A stretch of 64,000 nt of DNA, from contig NZ_CP091913.1 of assembly GCF_022063185.1 (NCBI RefSeq), forward strand, positions 2,481,501-2,545,500. Direction: 5' to 3'. Made by a program: the position numbers and the translations under genes. This DNA is from Nostoc sp. UHCC 0870 (GTDB lineage Bacteria > Cyanobacteriota > Cyanobacteriia > Cyanobacteriales > Nostocaceae). The notes under the pieces were generated by a model that saw nothing but the letters and a program-made list of their open reading frames with translations, searched no databases and was not told where the DNA came from. This document shows positions 54,093-62,801 of the stretch, piece by piece (position 1 is the first letter of the stretch; every line of letters begins with the position of its first letter).

Positions 54093-54945
54093 ATAATTGC
54101 ACAGGCTTGTTTTGCAGTTCCGTCGCAATTAGTTTCACCCGTTCGACTACATCAATCATGTATTTATAATCGGGTAGCTGTCCATTCGGGACATAACCGA
54201 CTTCTTGCGCTAAAACACCAGGAAACTCACTCATCACTTTGCGGATGTATTCCTGGCGATTGCGTTCTACAGTAGGACTAATTAAAACTACCCCAGGAGG
54301 GACGTAATGAGGATCTGTGTAAAGGACACGCAAGTCTGTTTGGCTTAATTGGGAACTGTAGAGATTCAATTCTGCCATTGAAATCGCACCAGCCGCAGCT
54401 TTCCCTTGCACTACCCATTCTAGAAGCGTTTTAGGCGTAGGCGCAAACAAGATTTCTGCTAGTGTTAATCCGTAAAGATTGTAAAGTGGTAAATAATATC
54501 CTGTAGCTGAACCCGGTTGACCTAAAGCCACGGTTTTACCCTGTAACTGCGTTAAATCGCTGATGGGATTATCTTTACGAACCACGAAAATTGAGCGTAA
54601 ATTACTCAACCCCAGCAAAGGAAAAATCGGGACGTATTGAGAACGAGCGATCGCCCTTGCGGCTAACCCTGGAGGTGCAAATATCAAAGACCAAGCTTGA
54701 GCCTCCAAACGCTCAATAGCCTTATTTTCATTAAAAGTAGGCTCTAGTTGAATGCTGGATTTAGTTTTCTCTGCTAAGTAACGATTGAACTTTGCATATT
54801 GGTTAATTATTTCCGCTCCTCCATCATAATCAATCACACCAATGGTTAACTGACCTTGAGAAGTTGGTGCTGATGAGCATCTAGCAACTGTAAACCCTAG
54901 TAAATTTAAAAGAAATAAACGCCGTGAAAATCGCCACACCATCAC
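54076..54945 (-). CDS. PhnD-like periplasmic substrate-binding protein
   Basis: 289 residues. The N-terminus SRRLFLLNLLGFTVARCSS is a signal with a twin-arginine-like start and a possible lipid-attachment Cys (weak lipobox). The mature part matches phosphate/phosphite/phosphonate-binding proteins (PhnD type): LTIGVIDYDGGAEIINQYAKF, LIFAPPGLAARAIA, SDLTQLQGKTVALGQPGSATGY and KAAAGAISMAELNLY. No ABC permease or ATPase is adjacent, so it may serve as a sensory input. It lies divergent from the haem-sensor/HAMP gene, an arrangement suggestive of signalling. Confidence 0.82.
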   Translation of the reverse strand: MMVWRFSRRLFLLNLLGFTVARCSSAPTSQGQLTIGVIDYDGGAEIINQYAKFNRYLAEKTKSSIQLEPTFNENKAIERLEAQAWSLIFAPPGLAARAIARSQYVPIFPLLGLSNLRSIFVVRKDNPISDLTQLQGKTVALGQPGSATGYYLPLYNLYGLTLAEILFAPTPKTLLEWVVQGKAAAGAISMAELNLYSSQLSQTDLRVLYTDPHYVPPGVVLISPTVERNRQEYIRKVMSEFPGVLAQEVGYVPNGQLPDYKYMIDVVERVKLIATELQNKPVQLFKKTT

Positions 54946-55228
54946 TATTTATGTTTAAATAATTTGTTGTTAGAACTGCTTAGAGATTAAGCCTGGTTAA
55001 AATCATACCTAAGTTATGAACCAGAAAAATTTTAACATTTGTTTACTTGAATTAGTTAAATTATCATCGGCAACCTGATAAAATATGTTATCATTCTAAA
55101 GCTTTTATATTAAAATTGACATGATAAAAAGAGACTCTATAAAGCAGACAAAATAGGATAGAAATCTCTATCCACATAGCTCCTGATTGATTCAAAATAT
55201 CACGATTTAAGATAATTAATTATAAATC

Positions 55229-56125
55229 ATGTTAAATAACTTAAAAATAGGTACTAAATTCAACTTACTTTTAATATTAGTTTTCATCGCCAGCATTTGC
55301 GTCAGTGGTGCGATCTTATCCAGCGTGTTACAACGAAGAGCGCAAAACGAAGTCAGTTCTCAAGCACTGCTTTTAATGAAGACGATGAATTCCGTGAGAA
55401 CTTATACACAAAATAGAATAAATCCTTTATTAGCTCCTCAACTAGAAACAGCAACAGCATTTATCCCAGAAACAGTACCAGCTTTTTCTGCCACAGAAGT
55501 CTTTGAAAATTTTCGCCAAACTGAAGGAAATGAAAATTTTCTTTATAAAGAAGCCACACTCAATCCTACTAATTTGAGAGATAAAGCCGATAGTTTTGAA
55601 ACTCAACTTGTAGAGCGTTTTCGTAGAGAATCCAAGATTAAAGAAATTGTCGGCTTTCGTTCATTACCTCAAGGCGACGTATTTTATATTGCGCGTCCCC
55701 TAGGAATTACACAACAGACTTGTCTACGATGTCATTCCACACCAGAATTAGCTCCTAAAAGCCAATTGATAACCTATGGTACAAAAAATGGTTTTGGCTG
55801 GAAACTAAATGAAATTGTTGCGGCTCAAATCATTTCTGTCCCCTCCAAAGAGATTTTTAATCATGCCCAAGGTAGCTGGTCGTTGATTATGGGATTGTTA
55901 ATTGCTATCTTTACTATAGTTCTGCTTATAATTAACTTTTTAATCAAAAAAACTGTTATTCAGCGAATTAAAAATATAGAAAGAATTGCTCAAAGAGTTA
56001 GCACTGGCGATATGACTGCTGATTTTGATGAAGCGTCAAAAGATGAAATTGGTGGTTTAGCAGCAGCATTCAATCGGATGAAATCTAGCTTGAAAATAGC
56101 GATGGATATGCTTAATAGTCATTAG
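55229..56125 (+). CDS. DUF3365 (Tll0287-like) haem sensor with HAMP
   Basis: 298 residues. Membrane span 11-33 precedes a periplasmic DUF3365 domain (about 40-210) with CLRCH at 165-169, a c-type haem motif. The second span (217-239) leads to a HAMP linker (240-292: RIKNIERIAQRVSTGDMTADF). It ends there, with no kinase, cyclase or chemoreceptor output. It may act through a partner protein. The nearest genes are a PhnD-like binding protein (divergent) and a Ser/Thr kinase (convergent). ATG at 55229. Confidence 0.87.
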   Translation: MLNNLKIGTKFNLLLILVFIASICVSGAILSSVLQRRAQNEVSSQALLLMKTMNSVRTYTQNRINPLLAPQLETATAFIPETVPAFSATEVFENFRQTEGNENFLYKEATLNPTNLRDKADSFETQLVERFRRESKIKEIVGFRSLPQGDVFYIARPLGITQQTCLRCHSTPELAPKSQLITYGTKNGFGWKLNEIVAAQIISVPSKEIFNHAQGSWSLIMGLLIAIFTIVLLIINFLIKKTVIQRIKNIERIAQRVSTGDMTADFDEASKDEIGGLAAAFNRMKSSLKIAMDMLNSH

Positions 56126-56207
56126 CATTATCCCCAATCCCCAGTCCCCAGTCCCCAAGAGTTATTTAATTAATTTTGACTTTTGACTTCCGCGTAGCGG
56201 TACGTCC

Positions 56208-57608
56208 CTATTTTCCAGAAAGTAACCGTTGCTGGAATTGGGAAGCTTTTTGAGGGTCTGGAATGCTAGCGGCTAAAATTTTCACGAATTCTGTCCGCGA
56301 GATTGAGACACCGGCAGATTTGATCGCTTTTTGAACTAGAAACACACCCATTGGGCCGATTAAATCAACCAATTCTCGCTCACATTCACGGAGAAAATTT
56401 TCGCTAATTGTTGAGTTGATTGTGGGGGGAGTGATATTTGGGATGCTTGGAGATGTCTGAGATGAATTGTTTGGTTGAGGACTAGTAGATTCTTCTAGTA
56501 ACAGCGACATTGCTTTTTGTCGAAACTTAGCGCGTTGATTTTCTGTTAGGTGTAGAGACAAATTATCTATGAGGTCTTGGTAACTGGGTGCTGATGCGGC
56601 CAGTCGTAATAATGTCTTAGCTACAGGGCCAACTAATTCTAGCAGCATCTTCTCCAGGCGATCGCTCTTTTCTGGCGACAAAATAGAACCAGTTTGATTA
56701 CTAACAGCCTGTTGTTGAGATGATGTACTTGGAATCTGTAATGTCAAAATTGATGGTGTCTGAGTTAATTGAGTTTCAGCTTCAGGATGAAAATTCTGCT
56801 GAAGTGCTTCTAAAACCTCGGTTGCAGACTGATAACGCTGTTTAAAGTGGTTTACCACCATTTTTGATATCACAGATGCTAACACAGGAGTTACTGTTGC
56901 CCGATATTGCCAGAGAATTTCTCCTGTGTGGGGGTCTTCCTCAAATTCCCTGGGGTGCAGTCCTGTGAGTGCTTGAATACAAAGAACACCCAAAGAATAA
57001 ATATCACTGTTGGCGTGGGGTTTCCCTCGTCCTTGTTCTATAGACATATATCCTGGCGTACCAATAGCCACAGTCATCTCTGTTTGACCAGGAGCTGTAA
57101 TCATCCGTGTGTGGACTTGTTTAACCGCGCCAAAATCAATCAGCACTAATTTACCATCATGTAAACGTCTGATGATATTTTCCGGCTTAATATCTCGATG
57201 GATGACGTTATAACTATGAATAAATTTCAGGATATTTAATATCTGCTGCAACAGGAAGATAACTTTGTCTTCCGTCCATCTTTGACCAGATACAATTTCA
57301 GCTTTGAGACAATTTCCCTCAATATACTCCTGCACCAAAAAGAACTCTTGCTTTTCTTCAAAATATGCCAAAAGCCGAGGAATTTGCTCATGATGACCGA
57401 GTTGTTCTAGAGTTTCTGCTTCACTAGTGAATAACCTTCTGGCAGTTTCCAGAAATTCAGGGTTATGAGTGACAGGCCGAAAGTGCTTGACAACACATCT
57501 AGGATTACCTGGACGTTGGGTGTCTAGCGCAATATAAGTTTGACCGAATCCTCCTCCCCCTAAGATTTGGAGGACTTGATAACGACTAGCTAGTAAGTTT
57601 CCTAACAT
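56208..57608 (-). CDS. Serine/threonine protein kinase
   Basis: 466 residues. A eukaryotic-type kinase domain (about 10-270) has LGGGGFGQTYIALD, Lys41, HRDIKPENIIRR, LIDFGAVKQ and GTPGYMSIEQGRG, all catalytic residues present. A C-terminal portion (about 320-466) contains two related helical blocks (LLELVGPVAKTLLRLAASAP and LVDLIGPMGVFLVQKAIKSA). This helical repeat accompanies many cyanobacterial kinases. No membrane span. The start ATG at 57608 is natural. Target unknown. Confidence 0.95.
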   Translation of the reverse strand: MLGNLLASRYQVLQILGGGGFGQTYIALDTQRPGNPRCVVKHFRPVTHNPEFLETARRLFTSEAETLEQLGHHEQIPRLLAYFEEKQEFFLVQEYIEGNCLKAEIVSGQRWTEDKVIFLLQQILNILKFIHSYNVIHRDIKPENIIRRLHDGKLVLIDFGAVKQVHTRMITAPGQTEMTVAIGTPGYMSIEQGRGKPHANSDIYSLGVLCIQALTGLHPREFEEDPHTGEILWQYRATVTPVLASVISKMVVNHFKQRYQSATEVLEALQQNFHPEAETQLTQTPSILTLQIPSTSSQQQAVSNQTGSILSPEKSDRLEKMLLELVGPVAKTLLRLAASAPSYQDLIDNLSLHLTENQRAKFRQKAMSLLLEESTSPQPNNSSQTSPSIPNITPPTINSTISENFLRECERELVDLIGPMGVFLVQKAIKSAGVSISRTEFVKILAASIPDPQKASQFQQRLLSGK

Positions 57609-57885
57609 TTTATGACTTGTCTAAGTCCTCACCTTCATATTGACATAATCACCAATGTACGGAGAAATTATTCAGAAAACCTATACGACTGCAATTCTTT
57701 GCTGTCAAAAATTCCTGGGAACTGGTGAAAGTATTGACCGTCTAGAGGGAAAGGGAAAGTGAAGAGTGAGTTATCAATAGATGACTCTCCCGAAAAGCTG
57801 CTGTTGCTCCCGTATGCTTACCCTTTTCATTCTGGGGTATCGTGGTTAACAATAGGTTGAACATTTTTCATAAAGATTCAATCTT

Positions 57886-58140
57886 ATGGCTAGAACCCCA
57901 AATGAATACTCAGTCTACCTCTTACTAGAAAGTGGTCATCGAGAAGAAGTCAGGTTTCCTACTATTCAAGAATTTCAAAAATGGTATAGTGGCGAACTTG
58001 TACCTAAGTCTGCTTCTAATGATTTTATCAGCGTACCAATCAAAAATATTCAAGGGGAGTATATGGTCTTGCGTCCATCCCGGATTGTGGCAATTCGGGT
58101 AGAACCAGTGTTTAGTTCTAGTGTTGAAAGATTTAACTAA
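57886..58140 (+). CDS. Small conserved hypothetical protein
   Basis: 84 residues with a compact alpha/beta composition: SVYLLLESGHREEVRFPTIQ, FQKWYSGELVP and MVLRPSRIVAIRVEPVF. Soluble, no signal. Not recognised as a named family. Its stop codon overlaps the start of mltA by one base (TAATG), so the pair is translationally coupled. That may point to a role near cell-wall turnover, but this is context only. Confidence 0.7.
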   Translation: MARTPNEYSVYLLLESGHREEVRFPTIQEFQKWYSGELVPKSASNDFISVPIKNIQGEYMVLRPSRIVAIRVEPVFSSSVERFN

Positions 58141-59390
58141 TGATGAGAAAAACCCTTGCTTTGCTTTCCTTGAGTCTGGGAATTGCCTTTATAAATCCAA
58201 TTGCTGTGGCGCAGGTAATCATTAATGTACCACCACCCAACTTTCCTAATCCTGAGTTACAACCACCAGTCAAGCCAAGCACTCCTGAGATTGAGCAACC
58301 CCTTAAACTAGTACAGGTCGGTAATTGTACTGCCCAAAATACTTGCTTGGGTTGGGATGAGCAAATTTTTGGTAGCAGGGGTAAACCAGGCGATCGCCAA
58401 GCACTGTTAACATCAATTGATCACAGCCTGCGTTATCTAAACACGAATACGGCACAACGTATATATCAACATTATCCCGTCCAGGGTATTACCCTAGATC
58501 GTGTGCGTCGAAGTTTGCTGCGGTTTCGTCAACTAGTTGTCAATTCTAAATCTACAGCCCAACTACAAGCGGCAGTCAAAAGAGAGTTTGCTTTTTACCA
58601 GTCTGTAGGTAATGATGGCCGGGGTACTGTTAAGTTTACCTCCTATTACCAGCCTGTTTATAATGCCAGTCGTGTCAGGACTTCAGCATATAAGTATCCT
58701 CTTTACCGACTACCGCCTGATTTTAACAAATGGAATAAACCCCACCCCACACGCCTGCAATTGGAAGGTAAAAATGGGTTACTGGGGAATAAAAGCAAGC
58801 TGCGCGGTTTAGAATTGCTATGGTTTCGCGATCGCTTCGAGGCCTACATGATACATATTCAAGGTTCTGCCCAAATTCAGTTAACTGATGGTACAAGAAC
58901 TTCTATCGGCTATGCAGGCGCAACCGATTATCCTTGGACGAGTATCGGGGGAGAATTAGCCAAAGATGGTAAATTGCCATTATCAGGCTTGACAATGCCC
59001 AAAATGATCAGTTTTTTCAAAGCACAACCCCAGGAATTAAATAACTATCTACCACGCTGGGAACGATTTATTTTCTTCCAGGAAGCGAAGGGTAGACCAG
59101 CTACAGGCAGTATAAATGTACCAGTAACTGCCGAACGTTCCATTGCTACAGACAAATCTTTAATGCCTCCAGGCGCACTAGCATTAGTTCAGACTTCACT
59201 ACCTTATCCGGTTGCTGGTGGGAAGCTAGAGTATCGTCGAGTTAGCCGTTTTGTGCTGGATCAAGATACAGGTAGTGCCATCAGAGGCCCAGGCAGAGTA
59301 GATTATTTTATGGGAACTGGTAAACTAGCAGGCGATCGCGCCGGTGTTACAGGCGGCAATGGATCATTATATTATTTACTGCTGAAATAA
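58140..59390 (+). CDS. mltA: Membrane-bound lytic murein transglycosylase A
   Basis: 416 residues. A signal peptide (1-25, ending AVAQ) and Pro-rich segment precede the MltA domain (about 120-300: VKFTSYYQPVYNASRV, LELLWFRDRFEAYMIHIQGSA, TSIGYAGATDYPWTSIG). The C-terminal 3D domain (about 310-415) has the conserved Asp-rich pattern (LDQDTGSAIRGPGRVDYFMG). The enzyme cleaves peptidoglycan to 1,6-anhydromuropeptides. No clear lipobox, so anchoring is uncertain. It is coupled to the small gene upstream. Confidence 0.94.
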   Translation: MMRKTLALLSLSLGIAFINPIAVAQVIINVPPPNFPNPELQPPVKPSTPEIEQPLKLVQVGNCTAQNTCLGWDEQIFGSRGKPGDRQALLTSIDHSLRYLNTNTAQRIYQHYPVQGITLDRVRRSLLRFRQLVVNSKSTAQLQAAVKREFAFYQSVGNDGRGTVKFTSYYQPVYNASRVRTSAYKYPLYRLPPDFNKWNKPHPTRLQLEGKNGLLGNKSKLRGLELLWFRDRFEAYMIHIQGSAQIQLTDGTRTSIGYAGATDYPWTSIGGELAKDGKLPLSGLTMPKMISFFKAQPQELNNYLPRWERFIFFQEAKGRPATGSINVPVTAERSIATDKSLMPPGALALVQTSLPYPVAGGKLEYRRVSRFVLDQDTGSAIRGPGRVDYFMGTGKLAGDRAGVTGGNGSLYYLLLK

Positions 59391-59473
59391 TTGGGCAATT
59401 CAATTTTAGATTTTAGATTTTGGATTGGGTTTCCATCTAAAATCCAAAATCTAAAACCCCCAATCCCCAATCC

Positions 59474-60355
59474 CTAGTACGGCGGATAACCGAAATCATC
59501 CTCATCAGGATAAACATAAGAACTAGAAACAGCAGCCACTGCCATTTTTGGCGTTTCTGTTCTCACTGGTTCTTTAGCAAAATCTTTGTGATCTTCAAAG
59601 GCTTTACAAATAATTGCTGATTCTGGTGAATCTGAAGCAATCAAATAATTAGTTAAAGTTCCCACTGTAGGATGTTCATAATCCACAGTGGAAGCTACCA
59701 AAACAGTATTTGGTTCAATCCCTCTTTCTTCGCACTCAATAATCGGACAAAAGATTCCGTGAGCATGGAATAAAGAACCTTTCGGCGTAATTGGCTGCTT
59801 ACGGAATAAAGCATAAGCCCTTTCTAATTCCGCCACAAAACCGCTCACAACTTTACCCTGTTGAAAATCACAATAAGTTTTACTAAAACTCGCTCCTGCT
59901 GCACCATTGAGAGTTAATTGCAGTGGAGATTCATGTAAAAAGTTTTTATCTTCACCTACTAAGAAAATCAGGTAACGAGTGAAGGTTTTAAACTTTAATT
60001 TATCTGCTAAAAAGGCATCATAATTATCTTTTAGTGTCCCTAGTTTTATGCCAGTTTCTCTATCTTTAACAGACAAAGGCCCTCGACGCACTATTACTAT
60101 GCGGGGAGTAGCCGTCATAAAAACGGTTTCCACCCCAGAACTAAATTCGTGTTCTACTTGCTGCCAATTATCATCAGGCTGAAAACCCACAGCCTGGGCG
60201 TTATCTACTTTAATAGCTAAACCGTGGGATTGCACTCCATCAGCACCATACCGAGGATTGATCATCTGACACCAGGGGATGACTTGAGAAGGCGGTGCAT
60301 TAAATTTTTCATCCTCAAAGTCGAACTTAGCAGATGCTTTCATCGTTTTAGGCAC
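59474..60355 (-). CDS. DUF5895-type conserved cyanobacterial protein
   Basis: 293 residues, soluble. The N-terminus SAKFDFEDEKFNAPPSQVIPWCQMINPRYGADG and FQPDDNWQQVEHEFSSGVET resemble the DUF5895 family seen in filamentous cyanobacteria. The middle contains DNYDAFLADKLKFKTFTRYLIFLVGED and HAHGIFCPIIECEERGI. The C-terminal tail is acidic and Tyr-rich (YPDEDDFGYPPY). Function unknown. The family label is from memory and tentative. Flanked on both sides by repeats. Confidence 0.6.
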   Translation of the reverse strand: MPKTMKASAKFDFEDEKFNAPPSQVIPWCQMINPRYGADGVQSHGLAIKVDNAQAVGFQPDDNWQQVEHEFSSGVETVFMTATPRIVIVRRGPLSVKDRETGIKLGTLKDNYDAFLADKLKFKTFTRYLIFLVGEDKNFLHESPLQLTLNGAAGASFSKTYCDFQQGKVVSGFVAELERAYALFRKQPITPKGSLFHAHGIFCPIIECEERGIEPNTVLVASTVDYEHPTVGTLTNYLIASDSPESAIICKAFEDHKDFAKEPVRTETPKMAVAAVSSSYVYPDEDDFGYPPY

Positions 60356-60783
60356 GGTGGTACTTTACTATACAAGTTTATCAGTAATTTGCTGATGAGC
60401 AAACAGGCGTACTGTTTTTCCAGATTAAAGCAGAATCAATCTTTGTTGCAATCCCTGTTTCCTTTTTTAACAACAGCAATGCCCACCCTACAAAAAAATG
60501 GATAGGTGCAAGATGTCTTAACAATTCAAAATTCAAAATTAAAGACAGTTGGAGTCGGGGATTTAAACCCCAACTCAACTGATACTACGTGTAGACGTAG
60601 GGGTCTTAAACCCTTGAATTTACGATTAAAGGCGATCGCAAAATCGCAAAATCATCAAAGTTTGACGGGGTGTCTTTTGACAAAGTAGCAAATATCGCTT
60701 AAATTCCCCCATAAAATTAAGCCCAATGCCCATTCACTAATGACTATTAACTCAGCACTCTCCTTCAGTACCCATTACCACAT
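60356..60783. other. Gene-free stretch with 92-bp repeat
   Basis: No gene. It includes an AATTCAAAATT block (60522-60540) directly joined to the 92-bp repeat copy at 60535-60626, then a HIP1 site. The upstream region of the TauE/SafE gene at 60784 follows. Confidence 0.5.
60535..60626 (-). repeat. 92-bp dispersed repeat, copy 2
   Basis: Reverse-complement copy of 44113-44204, almost identical over its full length. Confidence 0.85.
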
Positions 60784-62058
60784 ATGCTAGATTTATCACT
60801 CATCACTATTCTGGGGTTTCTGGGTAGCTTTGGGCATTGCTTCGGGATGTGCGGGCCGCTAACGGTGGCGTTTTCCCTGTCTAGCCACCAGTCAAATTCA
60901 CAGCAAAACTCTTCAACAGGGGTATTAACTTTAGAAAAACCCTCTAATACTTGGCAGCAGCAATTAACATTCCATGTTTTATTAAATCTAGGGCGAATGT
61001 TAAGTTATGGCTTAGTTGGTGCTGGGATTGGGGCTTTAGGTTCGGTACTTTTACAAGGTGGACAGTTCGCTGGCGTGGGTAGCGACTTCCGCCGTGTGAT
61101 GGCAATCATTACTGGCGTGATGCTGATTTGGTTTGGTTTAGGGCAAATTACACCCAACTTACTCCCCCATATTCCCCTCCTGCATCCTTTCTTAAAAGGT
61201 GGCTTACATAATCGGCTGAGTTCCGCAATGATGCAGCTATCTTTACAACGGCGATGGTGGACACCGATAACTTTGGGCATGACTTGGGGTTTAATGCCTT
61301 GTGGTTTTTTGTATGCAGCCCAAATTAAAGCGGCGGAGACTGGTAGTTTATGGCTGGGTATGGCAACTATGTTGGCCTTTGGCTTAGGCACAATGCCTAC
61401 CATGCTGGGTGTCGGTGTATCTACTGCCTTGATAAGTCAAGATAGGCGAAGTCAGTTATTTCGTTTAGGTGGTTGGGTAACACTGACTATTGGTGCAATT
61501 ACTTTGCTGCGGACTGGTGACACAATGTCAGATTATACCGGACACGCGGCGTTATTCTGTCTGATACTGGCGTTAATTGCTCGCCCCATTAGTAAATTGT
61601 GGGCATCTCCTTTACGCTATCGTCGCGCTTTGGGAGTGGGGGCTTTTGTTTTAGCTGTGGTGCATACCAGCCACATGATTGAACATTCCTTACAATGGAA
61701 TTTGGCTGCCTTTTGGTTTTTACCCCCAGAGTTTCAACTAGGGATGGGGGCAGGTGCTGTAGGATTAGTATTAATGACCCCCGCCGCACTCACAAGTTGG
61801 GAATCATGGCAGAAATCTTGGGGTAAAAACTGGCGACGAATTCATTTATTGAGTGTACCGGCTTTGCTTCTGAGTGTTATTCATGCGGTGTTGATTGGTT
61901 CTCATTACTTGGGTTCTTTACAATTGACTTGGGGGAATAAACTAGCAACGCTGCTATTGGGACTGATTAGTCTGGGCGTATTGCTAGTTAGAACGAGATT
62001 TTTTTGGTCAAAGTTAACTGTAGAAAAGTTTTATGTCCCTCCAAGCAAATCACGGTAA
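60784..62058 (+). CDS. TauE/SafE-like (UreH-type) protein fused to ferric-reductase-like membrane domain
   Basis: 424 residues. The N-terminal half (1-250) is a six-span sulfite-exporter/UreH-like domain with GSFGHCFGMCGPL (His18, Cys19, Cys23), a metal-handling motif. GMTWGLMPCGFLYAAQIKAAETG follows. The C-terminal half (about 255-410) has further spans with paired histidines (HTSHMIEHSLQWN, RIHLLSVPALLLSVIHAVLIGSH), resembling ferric-reductase-like haem-binding membrane domains. This suggests electron transfer coupled to metal or sulfur chemistry. It overlaps the next gene by 26 bases. Confidence 0.83.
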   Translation: MLDLSLITILGFLGSFGHCFGMCGPLTVAFSLSSHQSNSQQNSSTGVLTLEKPSNTWQQQLTFHVLLNLGRMLSYGLVGAGIGALGSVLLQGGQFAGVGSDFRRVMAIITGVMLIWFGLGQITPNLLPHIPLLHPFLKGGLHNRLSSAMMQLSLQRRWWTPITLGMTWGLMPCGFLYAAQIKAAETGSLWLGMATMLAFGLGTMPTMLGVGVSTALISQDRRSQLFRLGGWVTLTIGAITLLRTGDTMSDYTGHAALFCLILALIARPISKLWASPLRYRRALGVGAFVLAVVHTSHMIEHSLQWNLAAFWFLPPEFQLGMGAGAVGLVLMTPAALTSWESWQKSWGKNWRRIHLLSVPALLLSVIHAVLIGSHYLGSLQLTWGNKLATLLLGLISLGVLLVRTRFFWSKLTVEKFYVPPSKSR

Positions 62059-62656
62059 AGCTATCACCTATGTTTCTGTTTTGAGTTGCTTAATGTTGGG
62101 GTTCACTAACGTTCATCCGGCTTTAGCCCACAAGGTAGAAGTCGCAGGAGATGTTGGTGCGACACTCCACATTGAACCGAATGATACACCTCGTGCTGGA
62201 GAAACTGCACAAGCTTGGTTTGCCTTGACGCGCAAAGGTGGTAAAGCCATTCCTCTAGCACAATGTAATTGTCAATTAGCGGTTTACGCCGAACCCCACC
62301 CCCCCGGAGAACCGGCACTGCTAGAGCCATCTTTAGAACCAGTCAACGCCGAACGCTTTCAAGGCATCCCAGGCGCAGATATTACCTTCCCCAAACCGGG
62401 AATTTATCAGCTACAGCTAACAGGAAAGCCCAAATCTGGGGCAACTTTCCAACCATTTGAGTTTAACTTTAATGTGACTGTGGCGGTGGGTGCTGGTGAT
62501 ACAAGGAAACAGGTACAAAGCCAGCAAGCAATCAATGATCCTGTCGTCGAGAATAAATTATCATCATTTCCAGTATGGGCGATCGCTATCCCAGCTTTAA
62601 CAGTCGGCGGTATATTATTTATTTTTCTGCAAAAGAAGAAAGGGAGTAGGGAGTAG
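62033..62656 (+). CDS. Secreted/anchored beta-sandwich-like protein with CNC motif
   Basis: 207 residues. A signal peptide (about 10-32, ending ALAHK) precedes a soluble domain: HKVEVAGDVGATLHIEPNDTPRAGETAQAWFAL, LAQCNCQLAVYAEPHPPGEP, and a beta-rich part to about 160. One C-terminal membrane span (180-199) and a basic tail follow. The fold could be like YtkA/FixH or CopC-type domains, with His33 and Cys-Asn-Cys as possible metal ligands. It overlaps and is probably translated with the upstream TauE/SafE fusion, suggesting a shared metal-related function. Confidence 0.6.
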   Translation: MSLQANHGKAITYVSVLSCLMLGFTNVHPALAHKVEVAGDVGATLHIEPNDTPRAGETAQAWFALTRKGGKAIPLAQCNCQLAVYAEPHPPGEPALLEPSLEPVNAERFQGIPGADITFPKPGIYQLQLTGKPKSGATFQPFEFNFNVTVAVGAGDTRKQVQSQQAINDPVVENKLSSFPVWAIAIPALTVGGILFIFLQKKKGSRE

Positions 62657-62660
62657 TAAA

Positions 62661-62800
62661 CCAATTCGCAATTCGCAATTCGCAATTCGCAATTCGCAAT
62701 GGGCTAACGCCCCGCTCCGCTAACGCAACGATGCTCCCGTCCCGCTCCAACAGCACCGGCTAAACGCCGCGCTACCGCTAACAGCACTCAGCACTCAGCA
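62661..62800. repeat. CAATTCG array, two mini-inserts and CACTCAG array
   Basis: CAATTCG units (62662-62699) are followed by the mini-insert TGGGCTAACGCCCCGCTCCG-CTAACG (62700-62725). A GC-rich spacer and the second mini-insert type follow (62757-62782: CGGCTAAACG...CGCTAAC), then CACTCAG units up to the galE stop. It shows two array families joined by two mini-inserts. Confidence 0.85.
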
Positions 62801-62801
62801 C

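Noticed and set aside
61005-61403. Minus-strand frame of 132 codons
   Set aside because: Antisense to the TauE/SafE-like gene, which has clear family motifs.
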